From the NCBI RefSeq assembly GCF_018918155.1, contig NZ_JAHLPY010000002.1, positions 62,001 through 126,000 on the forward strand: DNA of 64,000 bases, given 5' to 3'. Origin of the DNA: Anaerostipes sp. MSJ-23 (lineage in GTDB: Bacteria > Bacillota > Clostridia > Lachnospirales > Lachnospiraceae). The notes below the pieces were generated by a model. That model made no database searches. It saw nothing but the letters and a program-made list of their open reading frames with translations, and was not told the DNA's origin. The position numbers and the translations under genes were made by a program. Shown in pieces: positions 27,266-36,445 of this stretch (its first letter is position 1; every line of letters starts with the position of its first letter).

Positions 27266-27955
27266 ATGGAAAGACAAAAATTAAACGAAATTCAGGCAGT
27301 CGTTTTTGATCTGGATGGTTTGATGTTTGATAGTGAGCGCTATGTACAAAAATCTTGGGATCTTGCGGGAGAAGCGATGGGATATGGTCCCCTAGGTCAT
27401 AATATCGAACATACTCTTGGTTTAAATGTACAAAACAGAGAGAAATATTTTAAAAAGAACTATGGAGAAGAATTTCCTTTTGAAAAATTTCTTGATACAT
27501 ATCGAGCGGCTTATCAAAAATTAATAAAAAAAGAACAGGTTCCGGTAAAAAAAGGCTTATATGAGTTGTTGGATCTTCTAAAAAAGTATAAGATAAGAAG
27601 AGCGGTTGCAACTTCATCCAGCGGACAATACGTGCATTCGAATCTTGAACGAGTTCATATTTCACAAAGTTTTGATGCGGTGATTACAGGAGATATGGTA
27701 GAGCATGGGAAACCTGCACCGGATATTTATGAGAAAGCGTGTGAACAACTGCAGATTCATCCATCGAAGGCGATTGCTCTTGAGGATGCTCCAAACGGTA
27801 TTGAATCAGCTTATAAAGCTGGATTAATGCCGGTGATGATACCAGATCTTGTAAGAGATACAAAAAAGGTTGACTGGATGCTTGCAGGAACTTATGATTC
27901 TTTGCTCGACTTTGCCAGAGTATTACAGGAGGTTTTCGATGGAAAAGAAGCTTAA
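27266..27955 (+). CDS. HAD-superfamily phosphatase, beta-phosphoglucomutase-like
   Basis: A 229-residue HAD hydrolase of subfamily IA. Motif I is VFDLDGLMFDSE (nucleophile and acid/base Asp), motif II is VATSSSGQY, motif III Lys is in GKPAPDIYEKAC and motif IV is ALEDAPNGIESA. An alpha-helical cap lies between motifs I and II. Substrates in this family are sugar phosphates or similar metabolites. The gene's last 17 bases overlap the start of the next small gene. Confidence 0.88.
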   Translation: MERQKLNEIQAVVFDLDGLMFDSERYVQKSWDLAGEAMGYGPLGHNIEHTLGLNVQNREKYFKKNYGEEFPFEKFLDTYRAAYQKLIKKEQVPVKKGLYELLDLLKKYKIRRAVATSSSGQYVHSNLERVHISQSFDAVITGDMVEHGKPAPDIYEKACEQLQIHPSKAIALEDAPNGIESAYKAGLMPVMIPDLVRDTKKVDWMLAGTYDSLLDFARVLQEVFDGKEA

Positions 27956-28130
27956 AAGTGCAGGATGTGAATATTGTAGTAATTATGTCTATGACGAAGA
28001 TTATGAATATTATGTATGTGAAGTAAATCTAGATGAAGATGAAATGGCAAGATTTATGAGTTATAGCGACTGGGACTGCCCGTATTTTCAGATGGATGAT
28101 GAGTATGCGATCGTTAGAAAGCAAATGTAG
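27939..28130 (+). CDS. Small acidic Cys-containing protein, DUF6472-like
   Basis: A 63-residue protein starting at ATG 27939, with AGGAGG (27927-27932) just upstream, inside the end of the HAD gene. CEYC (12-15 region), a later Cys in 'YYVCEVNLDEDEMARFMS' and Cys in DWDCPYF could together bind a metal ion. The strongly conserved-looking 'dEDEMARF' and 'CPYF' fit the clostridial DUF6472 family, whose function is unknown. Very acidic. Translationally coupled to the phosphatase gene, followed 14 bp later by the aminotransferase. Confidence 0.75.
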   Translation: MEKKLKSAGCEYCSNYVYDEDYEYYVCEVNLDEDEMARFMSYSDWDCPYFQMDDEYAIVRKQM

Positions 28131-28144
28131 GAGGATTTTGTAAT

Positions 28145-29362
28145 ATGGATAAATTTGAAAAATCATCAAAACTGGATCATGTCTGTTATGATATCCGTGG
28201 ACCAGTTATGGATGAAGCAAACAAGATGATCGCAGAAGGAATCGATATTTTAAAATTAAATATCGGAAATCCGGCACCATTTCAATTTATGGCACCGGAT
28301 GAAATTGTACAAGACATGATGATGAATTTGCGTGATACGGAAGGTTATTCTGATTCAAAGGGTCTGTTTTCTGCAAGAAAAGCGATTATGCAGTATTGTC
28401 AGTACAAAAATATTCCAAATGTAGATATCAATGATATTTATACAGGAAATGGGGTTAGTGAACTGATTACGATGTCAATGCAGGGGCTTTTAAATCCTGG
28501 AGATGAGATTCTGGTTCCTTCTCCAGATTATCCATTATGGACAGCTTCTGTAACACTGGCAGGTGGAACTGCTGTACATTATATGTGTGATGAAAAGGCT
28601 GAGTGGTATCCAGATATTGAAGATATCCGCAAAAAAGTAACGCCAAGAACCAAAGGGATTGTTGTCATTAACCCAAATAATCCAACAGGTGCATTATATC
28701 CAAAAGAAGTTCTTAATGATATTGTACAGGTGGCAAGAGAACATGGACTTCTATTATTTGCAGATGAAATTTATGATCGTTTGGTAATGGACGGACAGGA
28801 ACATACAGCTCTTGGATCTTTAGCCCCAGATCTTATGGTATTGAATTTTAATGGTTTATCAAAGTCTCATAGAATTGCAGGTTATCGAAGTGGATGGCTT
28901 TGTCTGAGCGGAGATAAATCGAAAGCCAAAGGTTATATCGAAGGATTGAACCTATTATCCTCGATGCGTCTTTGTGCAAATGTTCCGGCACAGTCGATTA
29001 TTCAGACCGCACTTGGAGGACCGAAAAAGACTGACGAAGCATTGCTTCCGGGAGGAAGAATCTATGAACAGCGAGAATATATTTATAATGCCTTAAATGA
29101 TATCCCTGGTATCTCTACGGTAAAACCAAAGGCTGCATTTTACATTTTCCCGAAAATTGATGTTGAGAAATTTAATATTCATGATGATGAGCAGTTTGTG
29201 TTGGATTTCCTGAAGGAAAAACATATTCTTTTAACACATGGTGGAGGATTCCATTGGGAAAAACCAGATCATTTCCGAATTGTTTATCTGCCAGATCTTG
29301 ATCAATTAAAGAAAGCATGTAAAGGACTTGGAGATTTTCTTGCAGATTATCATCAGGCGTAA
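28145..29362 (+). CDS. Class I/II aminotransferase, alanine aminotransferase-like
   Basis: A 405-residue PLP enzyme of the AlaA/AlaT group (pyruvate + glutamate <-> alanine + 2-oxoglutarate). Seen: 'LKLNIGNPAPFQFMAPDEI' at the N-terminus, 'YTGNGVSELITMSMQGLLNPGDEIL' (in part), 'VINPNNPTGALY' with the Asn that contacts PLP, 'LLFADEIYDRLVMD', and the Schiff-base lysine in GLSKSHRIAGYRSGW. The C-terminal 'FRIVYLPDLDQLKKA' has the substrate-carboxylate Arg. Length is normal. Preceded by AGGAGG. It is followed by a long structured non-coding stretch. Confidence 0.88.
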   Translation: MDKFEKSSKLDHVCYDIRGPVMDEANKMIAEGIDILKLNIGNPAPFQFMAPDEIVQDMMMNLRDTEGYSDSKGLFSARKAIMQYCQYKNIPNVDINDIYTGNGVSELITMSMQGLLNPGDEILVPSPDYPLWTASVTLAGGTAVHYMCDEKAEWYPDIEDIRKKVTPRTKGIVVINPNNPTGALYPKEVLNDIVQVAREHGLLLFADEIYDRLVMDGQEHTALGSLAPDLMVLNFNGLSKSHRIAGYRSGWLCLSGDKSKAKGYIEGLNLLSSMRLCANVPAQSIIQTALGGPKKTDEALLPGGRIYEQREYIYNALNDIPGISTVKPKAAFYIFPKIDVEKFNIHDDEQFVLDFLKEKHILLTHGGGFHWEKPDHFRIVYLPDLDQLKKACKGLGDFLADYHQA

Positions 29363-29388
29363 ATTTCACAAGAAATAAGAAATGAAGA

Positions 29389-29542
29389 AACGGCCATCTT
29401 CTGTCTTAATAAGATAAGGCAGAAGGTGGCCGTTCTCACCTCTGGAAAAGAGGAACCGGAGATCTAAGGGGGAATCTCCGGTTATTATGAAAAAGTATGA
29501 AAAAAAGTTCTAACAAGATCCGCTGGCTATCGTCTCTTGTTA
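29389..29542. other. Cluster of four consecutive hairpins (possible structured RNA)
   Basis: Hairpin 1 is a 15-bp stem, 29389-29403 with 29420-29434 (one G-U pair). Hairpin 2 is CCTCT/AGAGG with a GGAAA loop (29439-29453). Hairpin 3 is AACCGGAGAT/ATCTCCGGTT (29454-29463 with 29474-29483). Hairpin 4 is TAACAAGA/TCTTGTTA (29511-29518 with 29535-29542). None has a clear T tract. They lie between the aminotransferase stop and the promoter of the aromatic-leader transcript, so they are probably the 3' end of the upstream transcript or an independent RNA. Bases 29543-29661 are AT-rich with nothing recognisable. Confidence 0.55.
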
Positions 29543-29661
29543 TAGATATAGTATAACCTGAAAATGTGAAAAAGTTGTGAAGAAAATGATATTTTTTTAT
29601 AAAAAAAATTCGAATTTATAGAAAAAAATTATTATAGTTATAAATTTCTTCTATGAAACTA

Positions 29662-29690
29662 TTGACATTCTATGCTATATACGATATTGT
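29662..29690 (+). promoter_or_regulatory. SigA-type promoter of the aromatic leader/aroF transcript
   Basis: TTGACA (29662-29667), 17-bp spacer, TATTGT (29685-29690). Transcription would start near 29697, about 10 bases before the leader's ribosome site. Confidence 0.75.
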
Positions 29691-29719
29691 AAGATTATCA
29701 AAAGTAGGAGTTATGGAAA

Positions 29720-29827
29720 ATGCTGACAAAACAGATGACAAATTGCGCATACTATTTTTACTTTCAGGGTTATTATTTTTATCCTGAATCTTTTTGTTGC
29801 AATGAATCATCGCCAGGAAGCAGATAG
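29720..29827 (+). CDS. Tyr/Phe-rich leader peptide
   Basis: A 35-residue peptide from ATG 29720 to TAG 29825-29827, with AGGAG at 29706-29710 spaced 9 bases before the ATG. Residues 10-25 read AYYFYFQGYYFYPESF: ten aromatic residues (six Tyr, four Phe) in the 15 codons 11-25. An earlier ATG at 29713 is in another frame and is too close to the ribosome site. The peptide is followed by a terminator and by the DAHP synthase gene. This is the layout of a ribosome-mediated attenuator in which stalling at Tyr/Phe codons reports scarcity of charged tRNA. The last ten codons overlap one strand of a predicted antiterminator. Confidence 0.85.
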   Translation: MLTKQMTNCAYYFYFQGYYFYPESFCCNESSPGSR

Positions 29828-29870
29828 CTTCGAACATATTTAGAGAAAATATAAGGCATGCATTCTTGCA
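29798..29870 (+). promoter_or_regulatory. Predicted antiterminator of the aromatic attenuator
   Basis: TGCAATGAATCATCGCC (29798-29814), inside the leader ORF just after the last Phe codon, can pair with GGCATGCATTCTTGCA (29855-29870), the 5' arm and loop of the terminator, through GCC/GGC, AT/AT, GAAT/ATTC and TGC/GCA with small bulges. A stalled ribosome at codons 11-25 would leave it free; a ribosome at the stop codon would cover it. A small GAAGC/GCTTC hairpin (29817-29831) lies between. Confidence 0.65.
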
Positions 29871-29895
29871 CAGAATGTATGCCTTTTCCTTTTTG
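29853..29895 (+). terminator. Attenuator terminator upstream of aroF
   Basis: AAGGCATGCATTCT (29853-29866) pairs with AGAATGTATGCCTT (29872-29885), 14 bp with one G-U pair, loop TGCAC, followed by TTCCTTTTT. It stands 58 bp before the aroF start and 25 bp after the leader stop codon. Confidence 0.85.
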
Positions 29896-29943
29896 GAGTT
29901 TGTCAGACATCTGTGGAGAGTGCATAAAGAAAAGGAGTACATT

Positions 29944-30951
29944 ATGATTATTATTTTAAAAAAGCAGGCAGAAGAAAAACGGGTTGATGCACTAAAGCAG
30001 GAAATGGAACAGCAGGGACTTTCTATTCATGAATCGAATGGAGAAAATACAAGAATTCTTGGATTAGTAGGAGATACATCCATTGTGGATATGCGTCATA
30101 TTATGGCGAATGATATTGTGGAAAATGTGCAACGAATTCAGGAACCTTACAAAAAAGCAAATCGTAAGTTCCATCCAGATGATTCGGTAATTGAAGTTGG
30201 AAATGTAAAGATTGGCGGAGGAAATTTTGAGGTCATTGGAGGACCTTGTTCGATTGAATCCAAAGATCAAATGATTGAAGTTGCACAGAAAGTCAAAGAA
30301 GCAGGCGCTGGGTTGCTTCGTGGAGGAGCTTTCAAACCACGTACTTCCCCATACTCTTTCCAGGGACTTCATGGAGACGGATTAAAACTTCTTTTGGAAG
30401 CAAAAAAAGCAACAGGACTTCCAGTCGTTACAGAAATTATGGATGCTAGTCACCTTCCTTTATTTGAAGATGTAGATTTAATCCAGGTTGGAACAAGAAA
30501 TATGCAAAACTTTGAATTATTAAAAGAGCTTGGTAAAATTGATAAACCAATTCTTTTAAAACGAGGAATGGCAAGCACGATTGAAGAATGGTTAATGAGT
30601 GCAGAATATATTATGGCTGGTGGAAATGAAAAAGTAATTCTTTGTGAACGTGGAATCCGTACCTATGAGACAGCAATGAGAAACACGCTGGATCTTTCTG
30701 CAATTCCAATGATTAAAAAGAAATCTCATTTGCCAGTTATTGTAGATCCATCGCATGCAACAGGAATCCGTGAGATGGTAGAGCCGATGTCTCTTGCAGC
30801 AATTGCGGCTGGTGCAGACGGACTCATGATTGAGGTTCATAATGATCCCGCAAAAGCTCTTTGCGATGGTCCACAGTCTTTAACACCAGAAGCATTCAAA
30901 AAATTAATGGAAAAAGTAAAGAAAACAAGAACATTTTTCCAGTCTTTATAA
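29944..30951 (+). CDS. aroF: 3-deoxy-7-phosphoheptulonate (DAHP) synthase, type I-beta
   Basis: A 335-residue enzyme for the first step of the shikimate pathway, condensing phosphoenolpyruvate and erythrose 4-phosphate. Residues 1 to about 70 form a ferredoxin-like regulatory domain as in Thermotoga-type DAHP synthase, in which it mediates Phe/Tyr feedback. The catalytic barrel follows: 'VIGGPCSIESKDQM' with the metal-binding Cys, 'LLRGGAFKPRTSPYSFQG', 'KPILLKRGM', 'VIVDPSHATG' with metal His, and 'LMIEVHNDP' with the last ligands. ATG 29944 follows AAAGGAG. Allosteric domain and Tyr/Phe leader would give control at both enzyme and transcript level. Confidence 0.95.
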   Translation: MIIILKKQAEEKRVDALKQEMEQQGLSIHESNGENTRILGLVGDTSIVDMRHIMANDIVENVQRIQEPYKKANRKFHPDDSVIEVGNVKIGGGNFEVIGGPCSIESKDQMIEVAQKVKEAGAGLLRGGAFKPRTSPYSFQGLHGDGLKLLLEAKKATGLPVVTEIMDASHLPLFEDVDLIQVGTRNMQNFELLKELGKIDKPILLKRGMASTIEEWLMSAEYIMAGGNEKVILCERGIRTYETAMRNTLDLSAIPMIKKKSHLPVIVDPSHATGIREMVEPMSLAAIAAGADGLMIEVHNDPAKALCDGPQSLTPEAFKKLMEKVKKTRTFFQSL

Positions 30952-31038
30952 AATTTCCTTTTATCCTACGGGAAAATTTCAGTAGACGAAAAGAAAGTTT
31001 CTTGTTAAAATAAACAACAGAACGAAGAATTATAGAAG

Positions 31039-31066
31039 CCCGGGAATCAAATGGTTCCCGGGTCTT
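31039..31066 (+). terminator. Probable terminator after aroF
   Basis: CCCGGGAA (31039-31046) pairs with TTCCCGGG (31055-31062), extended by A/T pairs, followed by a weak TCTTAAGT tail. It stands 88 bp after the aroF stop and 54 bp before pth. Confidence 0.55.
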
Positions 31067-31115
31067 AAGTATGTAAAAAATAGGAAATGGACTAGTATGG
31101 AAGGAGTTAAAAAAT

Positions 31116-31685
31116 ATGAAAATTATTGTGGGACTTGGAAATCCAGAAAAGAAATATGAAAATACGAGACATAACATTGGTTTTGCAGCCATTGATTATA
31201 TTGCAGAGAAAGTAGGAATAAATATAAATACAGGCAAATATAAAGCTTTGATTGGAAGTGGTTATATAGAAGGTGAAAAAGTTCTTCTTGCAAAGCCACA
31301 GACTTATATGAATCTAAGTGGAGAAAGTCTTCGGCCGATTATGGATTTCTATAAGCTTGAGCCAGAAGATTTTTTAATTATATTTGATGATATTGATTTA
31401 GATGTAGGAAGACTTCGCATTCGACGAAAAGGAAGTGCAGGTGGACATAATGGAATCAAGAGTATTATCAGTCATCTTGGAAGTATGGAATTTCCTAGGA
31501 TTAAGATCGGAGTAGGCGCAAAACCAAAAGGATATGATCTCGCAGATTATGTACTTGGGCATTTCAGTAAGGAAGATCAGGCTATCTTATCAGAACGAAT
31601 GGATGATGTTTATGATGCAGCCAAATTGATCGTATCTGGAGATATTACAGAAGCCATGAATCGTCATAATAATAAAAAGAAGTAG
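31116..31685 (+). CDS. pth: Peptidyl-tRNA hydrolase
   Basis: A 189-residue enzyme that releases peptides from prematurely dropped peptidyl-tRNA. The N-terminal 'VGLGNPEKKYENTRHNIGF' contains the catalytic His and conserved Asn, followed by 'LLAKPQTYMNLSGES', 'DDIDLDVGRLRIRRKGSAGGHNGIKSI' (in part) and 'FPRIKIGVGAKP'. Full family length. It is 9 bp upstream of mfd, a common pth-mfd arrangement in Firmicutes, so the pair is probably an operon. Confidence 0.97.
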   Translation: MKIIVGLGNPEKKYENTRHNIGFAAIDYIAEKVGININTGKYKALIGSGYIEGEKVLLAKPQTYMNLSGESLRPIMDFYKLEPEDFLIIFDDIDLDVGRLRIRRKGSAGGHNGIKSIISHLGSMEFPRIKIGVGAKPKGYDLADYVLGHFSKEDQAILSERMDDVYDAAKLIVSGDITEAMNRHNNKKK

Positions 31686-31694
31686 GTTGAAAAA

Positions 31695-34600
31695 GTGTTG
31701 GAAGAAATCTTAAAAAATGATAATGAGTATGAACAAATCAGACAGGCTTTTAAGAAAGATAAGGCTCCGGTTTTTATATCTGGGTGTACGGATACAGGAA
31801 AATGGCATTTAACAAGTCTTCTTGGAGAAAATGGAAAAAAGAATTATAAAATAGTTGTCGTGCCTGATGAAGAAAGTGCTAGACAATGGATAGATGGATA
31901 TCCGTTTTTTGGAGAAAAAGTATTTTTTCTTCCGGCAAAAGATCCTCTTTTTTATAGCGCAGATGTTCATGGAAATGCAATTGCCAGAGAGAGAATGCAG
32001 TGTATTAAGAAGATTATGGAAGGCGAGGGCGGCGTCTATGTTATGACGATTGATGCCGTTATGGATCGAGTTGTTCCACTTTGTGAGATTCAAAAACATA
32101 AAATGATATGGAAGCCGGGAGATACTGCAAAAGAAGAAAATCTTTCTAAAAAATTAGTGGAAATTGGCTATGAAAAAACAGGATTTGTAGAGGCACCGGG
32201 AGAATTTGCAATCCGAGGAGGAATTGTTGACGTTTATCCATATACTGGGGAATGTCCATATCGTATGGAATTTTGGGGAGATGAAATTGATTCTATTCGA
32301 AGTTTTGATGCGGAGAGTCAGAGATCGATAGAGGAAGTTCAAAGCCTTACCATCTATCCGGCAACGGAAATTGTTTTAGAACAGAAAAGAATTGATCAGG
32401 CTTTGTCTGGAATGGAAGAAGATTATAAAAATCTAAAAAAGCACTTCCATAAAAATCAGGAAGCAGAAAAAGAGGGGCGTCTGACAAAAGAAATAAATAG
32501 AGTTCGGGAAGAACTTTCGGAACTTCATATGCTGATTGGAGTAGAAGGATATCTTCCGTATTTTTATGAAAATCTTGTCAGCATTTTATCTTATTTCCCA
32601 GAAGACAGTATTCTTTATGTCGATGAATTGAAGCATATCAAAGAACGTGCGAATGGTTTTTATATGGAATTTACGGAAAGTATGAAAAGTCGCCTAGAAG
32701 GAGGATATCTTCTTCCTAAACAGACAGAAACAGTAACGGAATTTAATCAGGCAATTGTTCAGATGCAAAAGCATAAGATGGTATGTTTTAGTACATTATC
32801 AGCGCAGATTGAAGAAGTTCCGGTTTTTAAAACATATTTTATGGAAAATCGATCCATACAATCTTATAACAATAGCTTTGAAGAGCTAATAAAAGATTTG
32901 AAAAAATATCAAGAAGATGACTATCATATTATTGTTGTTTCACCTTCTGTAACAAGGGCTAAACGTTTGGCTGAAGATATGAGGGACCATGAACTTACTG
33001 TGACTTATGATAAAAATCTGTCAAAAGAACCACAAAAAGGACAGATCATTGTTACGGCCGGCAAATTGAAGGCTGGGATTGAATATCCAAAGACACGTTG
33101 GGTTCTAATTTCAGAAAGTGATATTTTTAAAGGAAGAAAAGCAAAACAGAGGAAAAAAGAAAAGTCAAGGATTAAAGGGAATAAGATTCATAGTTTTGCA
33201 GATATTAATATTGGAGATTATGTTGTCCATGAAAAGCATGGAGTTGGAATTTACCGTGGAATTGAGAAAATTACGGTAGCTGGTGTTGAAAAAGATTATA
33301 TTAGTATTGAATATCAGGGTGGCGATAATCTGTTTATTTTGGCATCGGATTTGGATCAAATTGCAAAATATGCAAGTTCGAATGCAAGAAAGCCGAAACT
33401 TCATAAGCTAGGTGGAAGCGAATGGAAAAAAACAAAGAAAAAAGTTAGAGGACAGGTACAAGATATTGCAAAAGAGTTGGTAGAACTTTATGCAGTTCGT
33501 CAGGCAAAAGAAGGGTATGTTTATCAAAAAGACAGCATATGGCAGAAGGAATTTGAAGAATTATTTCCATATGATGAAACACAGGATCAGTTGAACGCGA
33601 TTGAAGATACAAAACATGATATGGAAAGTAAAAAAATCATGGATCGTTTGATTTGTGGGGATGTTGGTTATGGAAAAACAGAGGTTGCCATACGTGCAGC
33701 ATTTAAAGCCGTAGATAATGGGAAGCAGGTTGCTTATTTAGTGCCAACGACAATTCTTGCGCAGCAGCATTTTAATACATTTTCTGAACGATTCAAAAAT
33801 TATCCAATCAGTGTTCGTATGATGTCTCGTTTTTGTACTCCTAAGGAACAAAAGGAAACATTGGAAGGATTAAAAAATGGAACAGTAGATGTTGTTGTTG
33901 GAACTCATCGATTGCTTTCAAAAGATATGCAGTATAAAAATCTTGGGCTTTTAATCATTGATGAAGAGCAACGTTTTGGTGTCAATCATAAAGAAAAAAT
34001 TAAAAAAATGAAAAAAGATGTGGATGTACTTTCACTGTCAGCAACTCCAATTCCAAGGACATTGCATATGAGCCTTATTGGAATTCGTGATATGAGTCTT
34101 CTTGAAGAACCGCCACATGATCGAAGGGCAATTCAGACTTATGTTATGGAATATAATGAGGAGCTTGTGAAAGAGGCAGTTTACCGTGAAATGACACGTG
34201 GAGGACAAATATATTATGTATATAATCGTGTGAATAATATTGCAGAAATTACGGCACAATTGAAAAAAATACTGCCAAACGTTCGGATTGCTTATGCCCA
34301 TGGACAAATGAAAGAACGTGAATTGGAAAAGATCATGATGGAATTTATGAATAAAGAAATAGATCTGCTTGTTTCTACAACGATTATTGAAACTGGACTT
34401 GATATTCCGAATGTTAATACGATGATTATTCATGATGCAAATCAGTTAGGTCTTTCTCAATTATATCAGCTTCGTGGACGTGTTGGACGTTCGAATCGTA
34501 ATGCATTTGCATTCTTAATGTATAAGCAGAATACTTTATTAAAGGAAACTGCAGAAAAACGACTGCAGGCAATTCGTGAGTTTACAGATCTTGGATCTGG

Positions 34601-35216
34601 TTATAAGATTGCCATGAGGGACCTTGAAATCAGGGGGGCTGGCAACCTTCTCGGACAGGCGCAGTCTGGTCATATGGAAGCAGTTGGATATGACCTTTAT
34701 TGCAAGATGTTAAATGATGCTGTCATGCGGTTAAAAGGAAATCTTACAGAAGAAGAGGAATTTGAGACAACCCTGGATCTTGATGTCAATGCATTTATTC
34801 CATCTTCTTATGTGAAAAATGAGTATCAAAAACTTGAACTTTATAAACGCATTTCTTCTATTGAAAATAAGGATGAGATGGAGGATATGACAGATGAATT
34901 AATCGATCGTTTTGGAGAACTTCCAAAAGCTGTTTATAATCTTTTGTATGCAGCATTTTTAAAAGCATTGGCACATCGGGCTTATATCTCAGAAGTAAAA
35001 CAGAAAAAATCAGAAGTTTTCTTTGGAATGAGACCGAATGCAAAAGTCGATATTGATAGGATTCCGGAAATTTTAGAGGAGAGCAAAGGGGAACTTTCTT
35101 TCCGCCCAGGGAAAACACCTTTTTTTGTATTGAACCTTGAAAAAACAAGAAAATGCGAGGAATTGGAAAAAATTGAACATTGTGTGAACTCGCTGAATTC
35201 GTTGATAATGAGATAA
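31695..35216 (+). CDS. mfd: Transcription-repair coupling factor Mfd
   Basis: A 1173-residue ATP-dependent translocase that removes stalled RNA polymerase and recruits UvrA to the template strand. The UvrB-like N-terminal region (degenerate, with [18 protein letters not shown]) is followed by the RNA-polymerase-interacting domain ([20 protein letters not shown]). The RecG-like motor has [11 protein letters not shown] (Walker A), [12 protein letters not shown] (DEEQ box), [10 protein letters not shown] and [11 protein letters not shown] (motif VI), and a C-terminal TRCF domain ends the protein. It starts at GTG 31695, close behind pth. uvrC lies further on in the same window. Confidence 0.97.
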   Translation: MLEEILKNDNEYEQIRQAFKKDKAPVFISGCTDTGKWHLTSLLGENGKKNYKIVVVPDEESARQWIDGYPFFGEKVFFLPAKDPLFYSADVHGNAIARERMQCIKKIMEGEGGVYVMTIDAVMDRVVPLCEIQKHKMIWKPGDTAKEENLSKKLVEIGYEKTGFVEAPGEFAIRGGIVDVYPYTGECPYRMEFWGDEIDSIRSFDAESQRSIEEVQSLTIYPATEIVLEQKRIDQALSGMEEDYKNLKKHFHKNQEAEKEGRLTKEINRVREELSELHMLIGVEGYLPYFYENLVSILSYFPEDSILYVDELKHIKERANGFYMEFTESMKSRLEGGYLLPKQTETVTEFNQAIVQMQKHKMVCFSTLSAQIEEVPVFKTYFMENRSIQSYNNSFEELIKDLKKYQEDDYHIIVVSPSVTRAKRLAEDMRDHELTVTYDKNLSKEPQKGQIIVTAGKLKAGIEYPKTRWVLISESDIFKGRKAKQRKKEKSRIKGNKIHSFADINIGDYVVHEKHGVGIYRGIEKITVAGVEKDYISIEYQGGDNLFILASDLDQIAKYASSNARKPKLHKLGGSEWKKTKKKVRGQVQDIAKELVELYAVRQAKEGYVYQKDSIWQKEFEELFPYDETQDQLNAIEDTKHDMESKKIMDRLICGDVGYGKTEVAIRAAFKAVDNGKQVAYLVPTTILAQQHFNTFSERFKNYPISVRMMSRFCTPKEQKETLEGLKNGTVDVVVGTHRLLSKDMQYKNLGLLIIDEEQRFGVNHKEKIKKMKKDVDVLSLSATPIPRTLHMSLIGIRDMSLLEEPPHDRRAIQTYVMEYNEELVKEAVYREMTRGGQIYYVYNRVNNIAEITAQLKKILPNVRIAYAHGQMKERELEKIMMEFMNKEIDLLVSTTIIETGLDIPNVNTMIIHDANQLGLSQLYQLRGRVGRSNRNAFAFLMYKQNTLLKETAEKRLQAIREFTDLGSGYKIAMRDLEIRGAGNLLGQAQSGHMEAVGYDLYCKMLNDAVMRLKGNLTEEEEFETTLDLDVNAFIPSSYVKNEYQKLELYKRISSIENKDEMEDMTDELIDRFGELPKAVYNLLYAAFLKALAHRAYISEVKQKKSEVFFGMRPNAKVDIDRIPEILEESKGELSFRPGKTPFFVLNLEKTRKCEELEKIEHCVNSLNSLIMR

Positions 35217-35230
35217 CATTGTAGTATAAT
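35202..35230 (+). promoter_or_regulatory. SigA-type promoter of the foldase-like lipoprotein gene
   Basis: TTGATA (35202-35207), 17-bp spacer, TATAAT (35225-35230); the -35 lies inside the end of mfd. Confidence 0.75.
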
Positions 35231-35281
35231 AGTCCAAGTGAAATGCGAAGTTCAGAAAATTTATGAAGGAGACAAATTGAA

Positions 35282-36376
35282 ATGAAGAGATTAGCAAAGA
35301 AGCTTTTATGCTTGGTTGCAGTACTCACTTTGTCAGCTTCTGTTCTTACAGGATGTAAAAGTAAGAATGAAAAGACATTATTTGAGTATGCAGGACAGAA
35401 AGTTACATTCCAGGAAGCTCATGTATATGCAAGAATTATGCAGTATCAGGCAGAAGCTCAGTATGGATCTTATTTTGGAGACAAAATGTGGTCTACACAG
35501 GTAGGAACAGACAGTAAAGGTAAGAAAATTACAATGCAGGATTCTGTAAAGAGCAGCGTTATCAATCAGTTAAAACAAATTAAAGTACTTGCAGCTCATG
35601 CAGATGATTATAAAGTAAAACTGACAAAAGCAGAAAAGAAACAGTTAAAAGAAAACGTGAATGCCTTTGTAAAAGATGAGACTGGTAAGAAAGTCATGAA
35701 AAAAACAGAAGCAGACAAAGATGCGATTACAGCACTTTACAAAGAAAGTATGATTGCAAGTAAGGTTATGAATGCAATTATTAAAAAAGCAAATGTATCT
35801 GTATCTGATGAAGAAGCAAAGACGGTAAAAGTTTATAAACTTGTATTCACAACACAGAAGACAGATAGTAAGACAGGAAAAGCAACTGCAATGTCAGCAT
35901 CTGAAAAGAAAGATCAGTTAACAAAAGCAAAATCTGCATTAAAGGCAATTAAAAATGGAGAAAGCGTATCCGATGTAGCAAAGAAATTCTCTGTTAATAC
36001 AGATAACGAAGAATCTTATACAAAAGGAAAAGCAGAACTTGGAACAAAATTCGAAGATGCAGCAGCAAAATTATCAAAGAACGAAGTTAGTGATATTGTA
36101 GAAACAGATAATGCTTATGTTATCATTAAAATGCTGAATCCAAATGATAAGAGTGCAGCAAAAACCAATAAGACAACACTGCTTCAGGAAAAACAGCAGG
36201 CTGCTTATGAAAAAGTCTATAAGAAATGGACAAAGAAAGCAGATAAAGAATGGGATGATAGTAAATCCGTTGATCAGGATCTGTGGAAAGAAGTAAAATT
36301 CAGCTATAAAGCAACAACAACTGCTACAACACAAACACAGACATCAACAACAACTGCAACACAGAAAAGTAAATAA
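35282..36376 (+). CDS. Peptidylprolyl isomerase-like lipoprotein (PrsA/SurA type)
   Basis: A 364-residue protein. The lipoprotein signal ends SASVLTGCKS. An N-terminal helical chaperone-like region is followed by a parvulin-type (PPIC) segment at about residues 180-280: 'VYKLVFTTQKTD', 'ALKAIKNGESVSDVAKKFSVN' (in part), 'GKAELGTKFEDAAAKLSKNEVSDIVETDNAYVIIKM' (in part). The C-terminal tail is Thr/Gln-rich. By family it assists folding of exported proteins at the outer face of the membrane. It has its own promoter and ends before a bidirectional terminator. Confidence 0.85.
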   Translation: MKRLAKKLLCLVAVLTLSASVLTGCKSKNEKTLFEYAGQKVTFQEAHVYARIMQYQAEAQYGSYFGDKMWSTQVGTDSKGKKITMQDSVKSSVINQLKQIKVLAAHADDYKVKLTKAEKKQLKENVNAFVKDETGKKVMKKTEADKDAITALYKESMIASKVMNAIIKKANVSVSDEEAKTVKVYKLVFTTQKTDSKTGKATAMSASEKKDQLTKAKSALKAIKNGESVSDVAKKFSVNTDNEESYTKGKAELGTKFEDAAAKLSKNEVSDIVETDNAYVIIKMLNPNDKSAAKTNKTTLLQEKQQAAYEKVYKKWTKKADKEWDDSKSVDQDLWKEVKFSYKATTTATTQTQTSTTTATQKSK

Positions 36377-36398
36377 TTCATTGATAAAATGAAAAAAG

Positions 36399-36432
36399 AA
36401 AAGATCCGACAGATTCTGCCGGATCTTTTTTA
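36399..36432. terminator. Bidirectional terminator (foldase gene / phosphoglucomutase)
   Basis: AAAAGATCCG (36399-36408) pairs with CGGATCTTTT (36420-36429), with a T run on the right and an A run on the left, between convergent genes. Confidence 0.85.
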
Positions 36433-36445
36433 CATATGTAAATTT

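Noticed and set aside
29543-29940. T-box riboswitch upstream of aroF
   Set aside because: No T-box sequence (TGGNACCGCG-like) or stem I was seen; the leader ORF with terminator explains the region.
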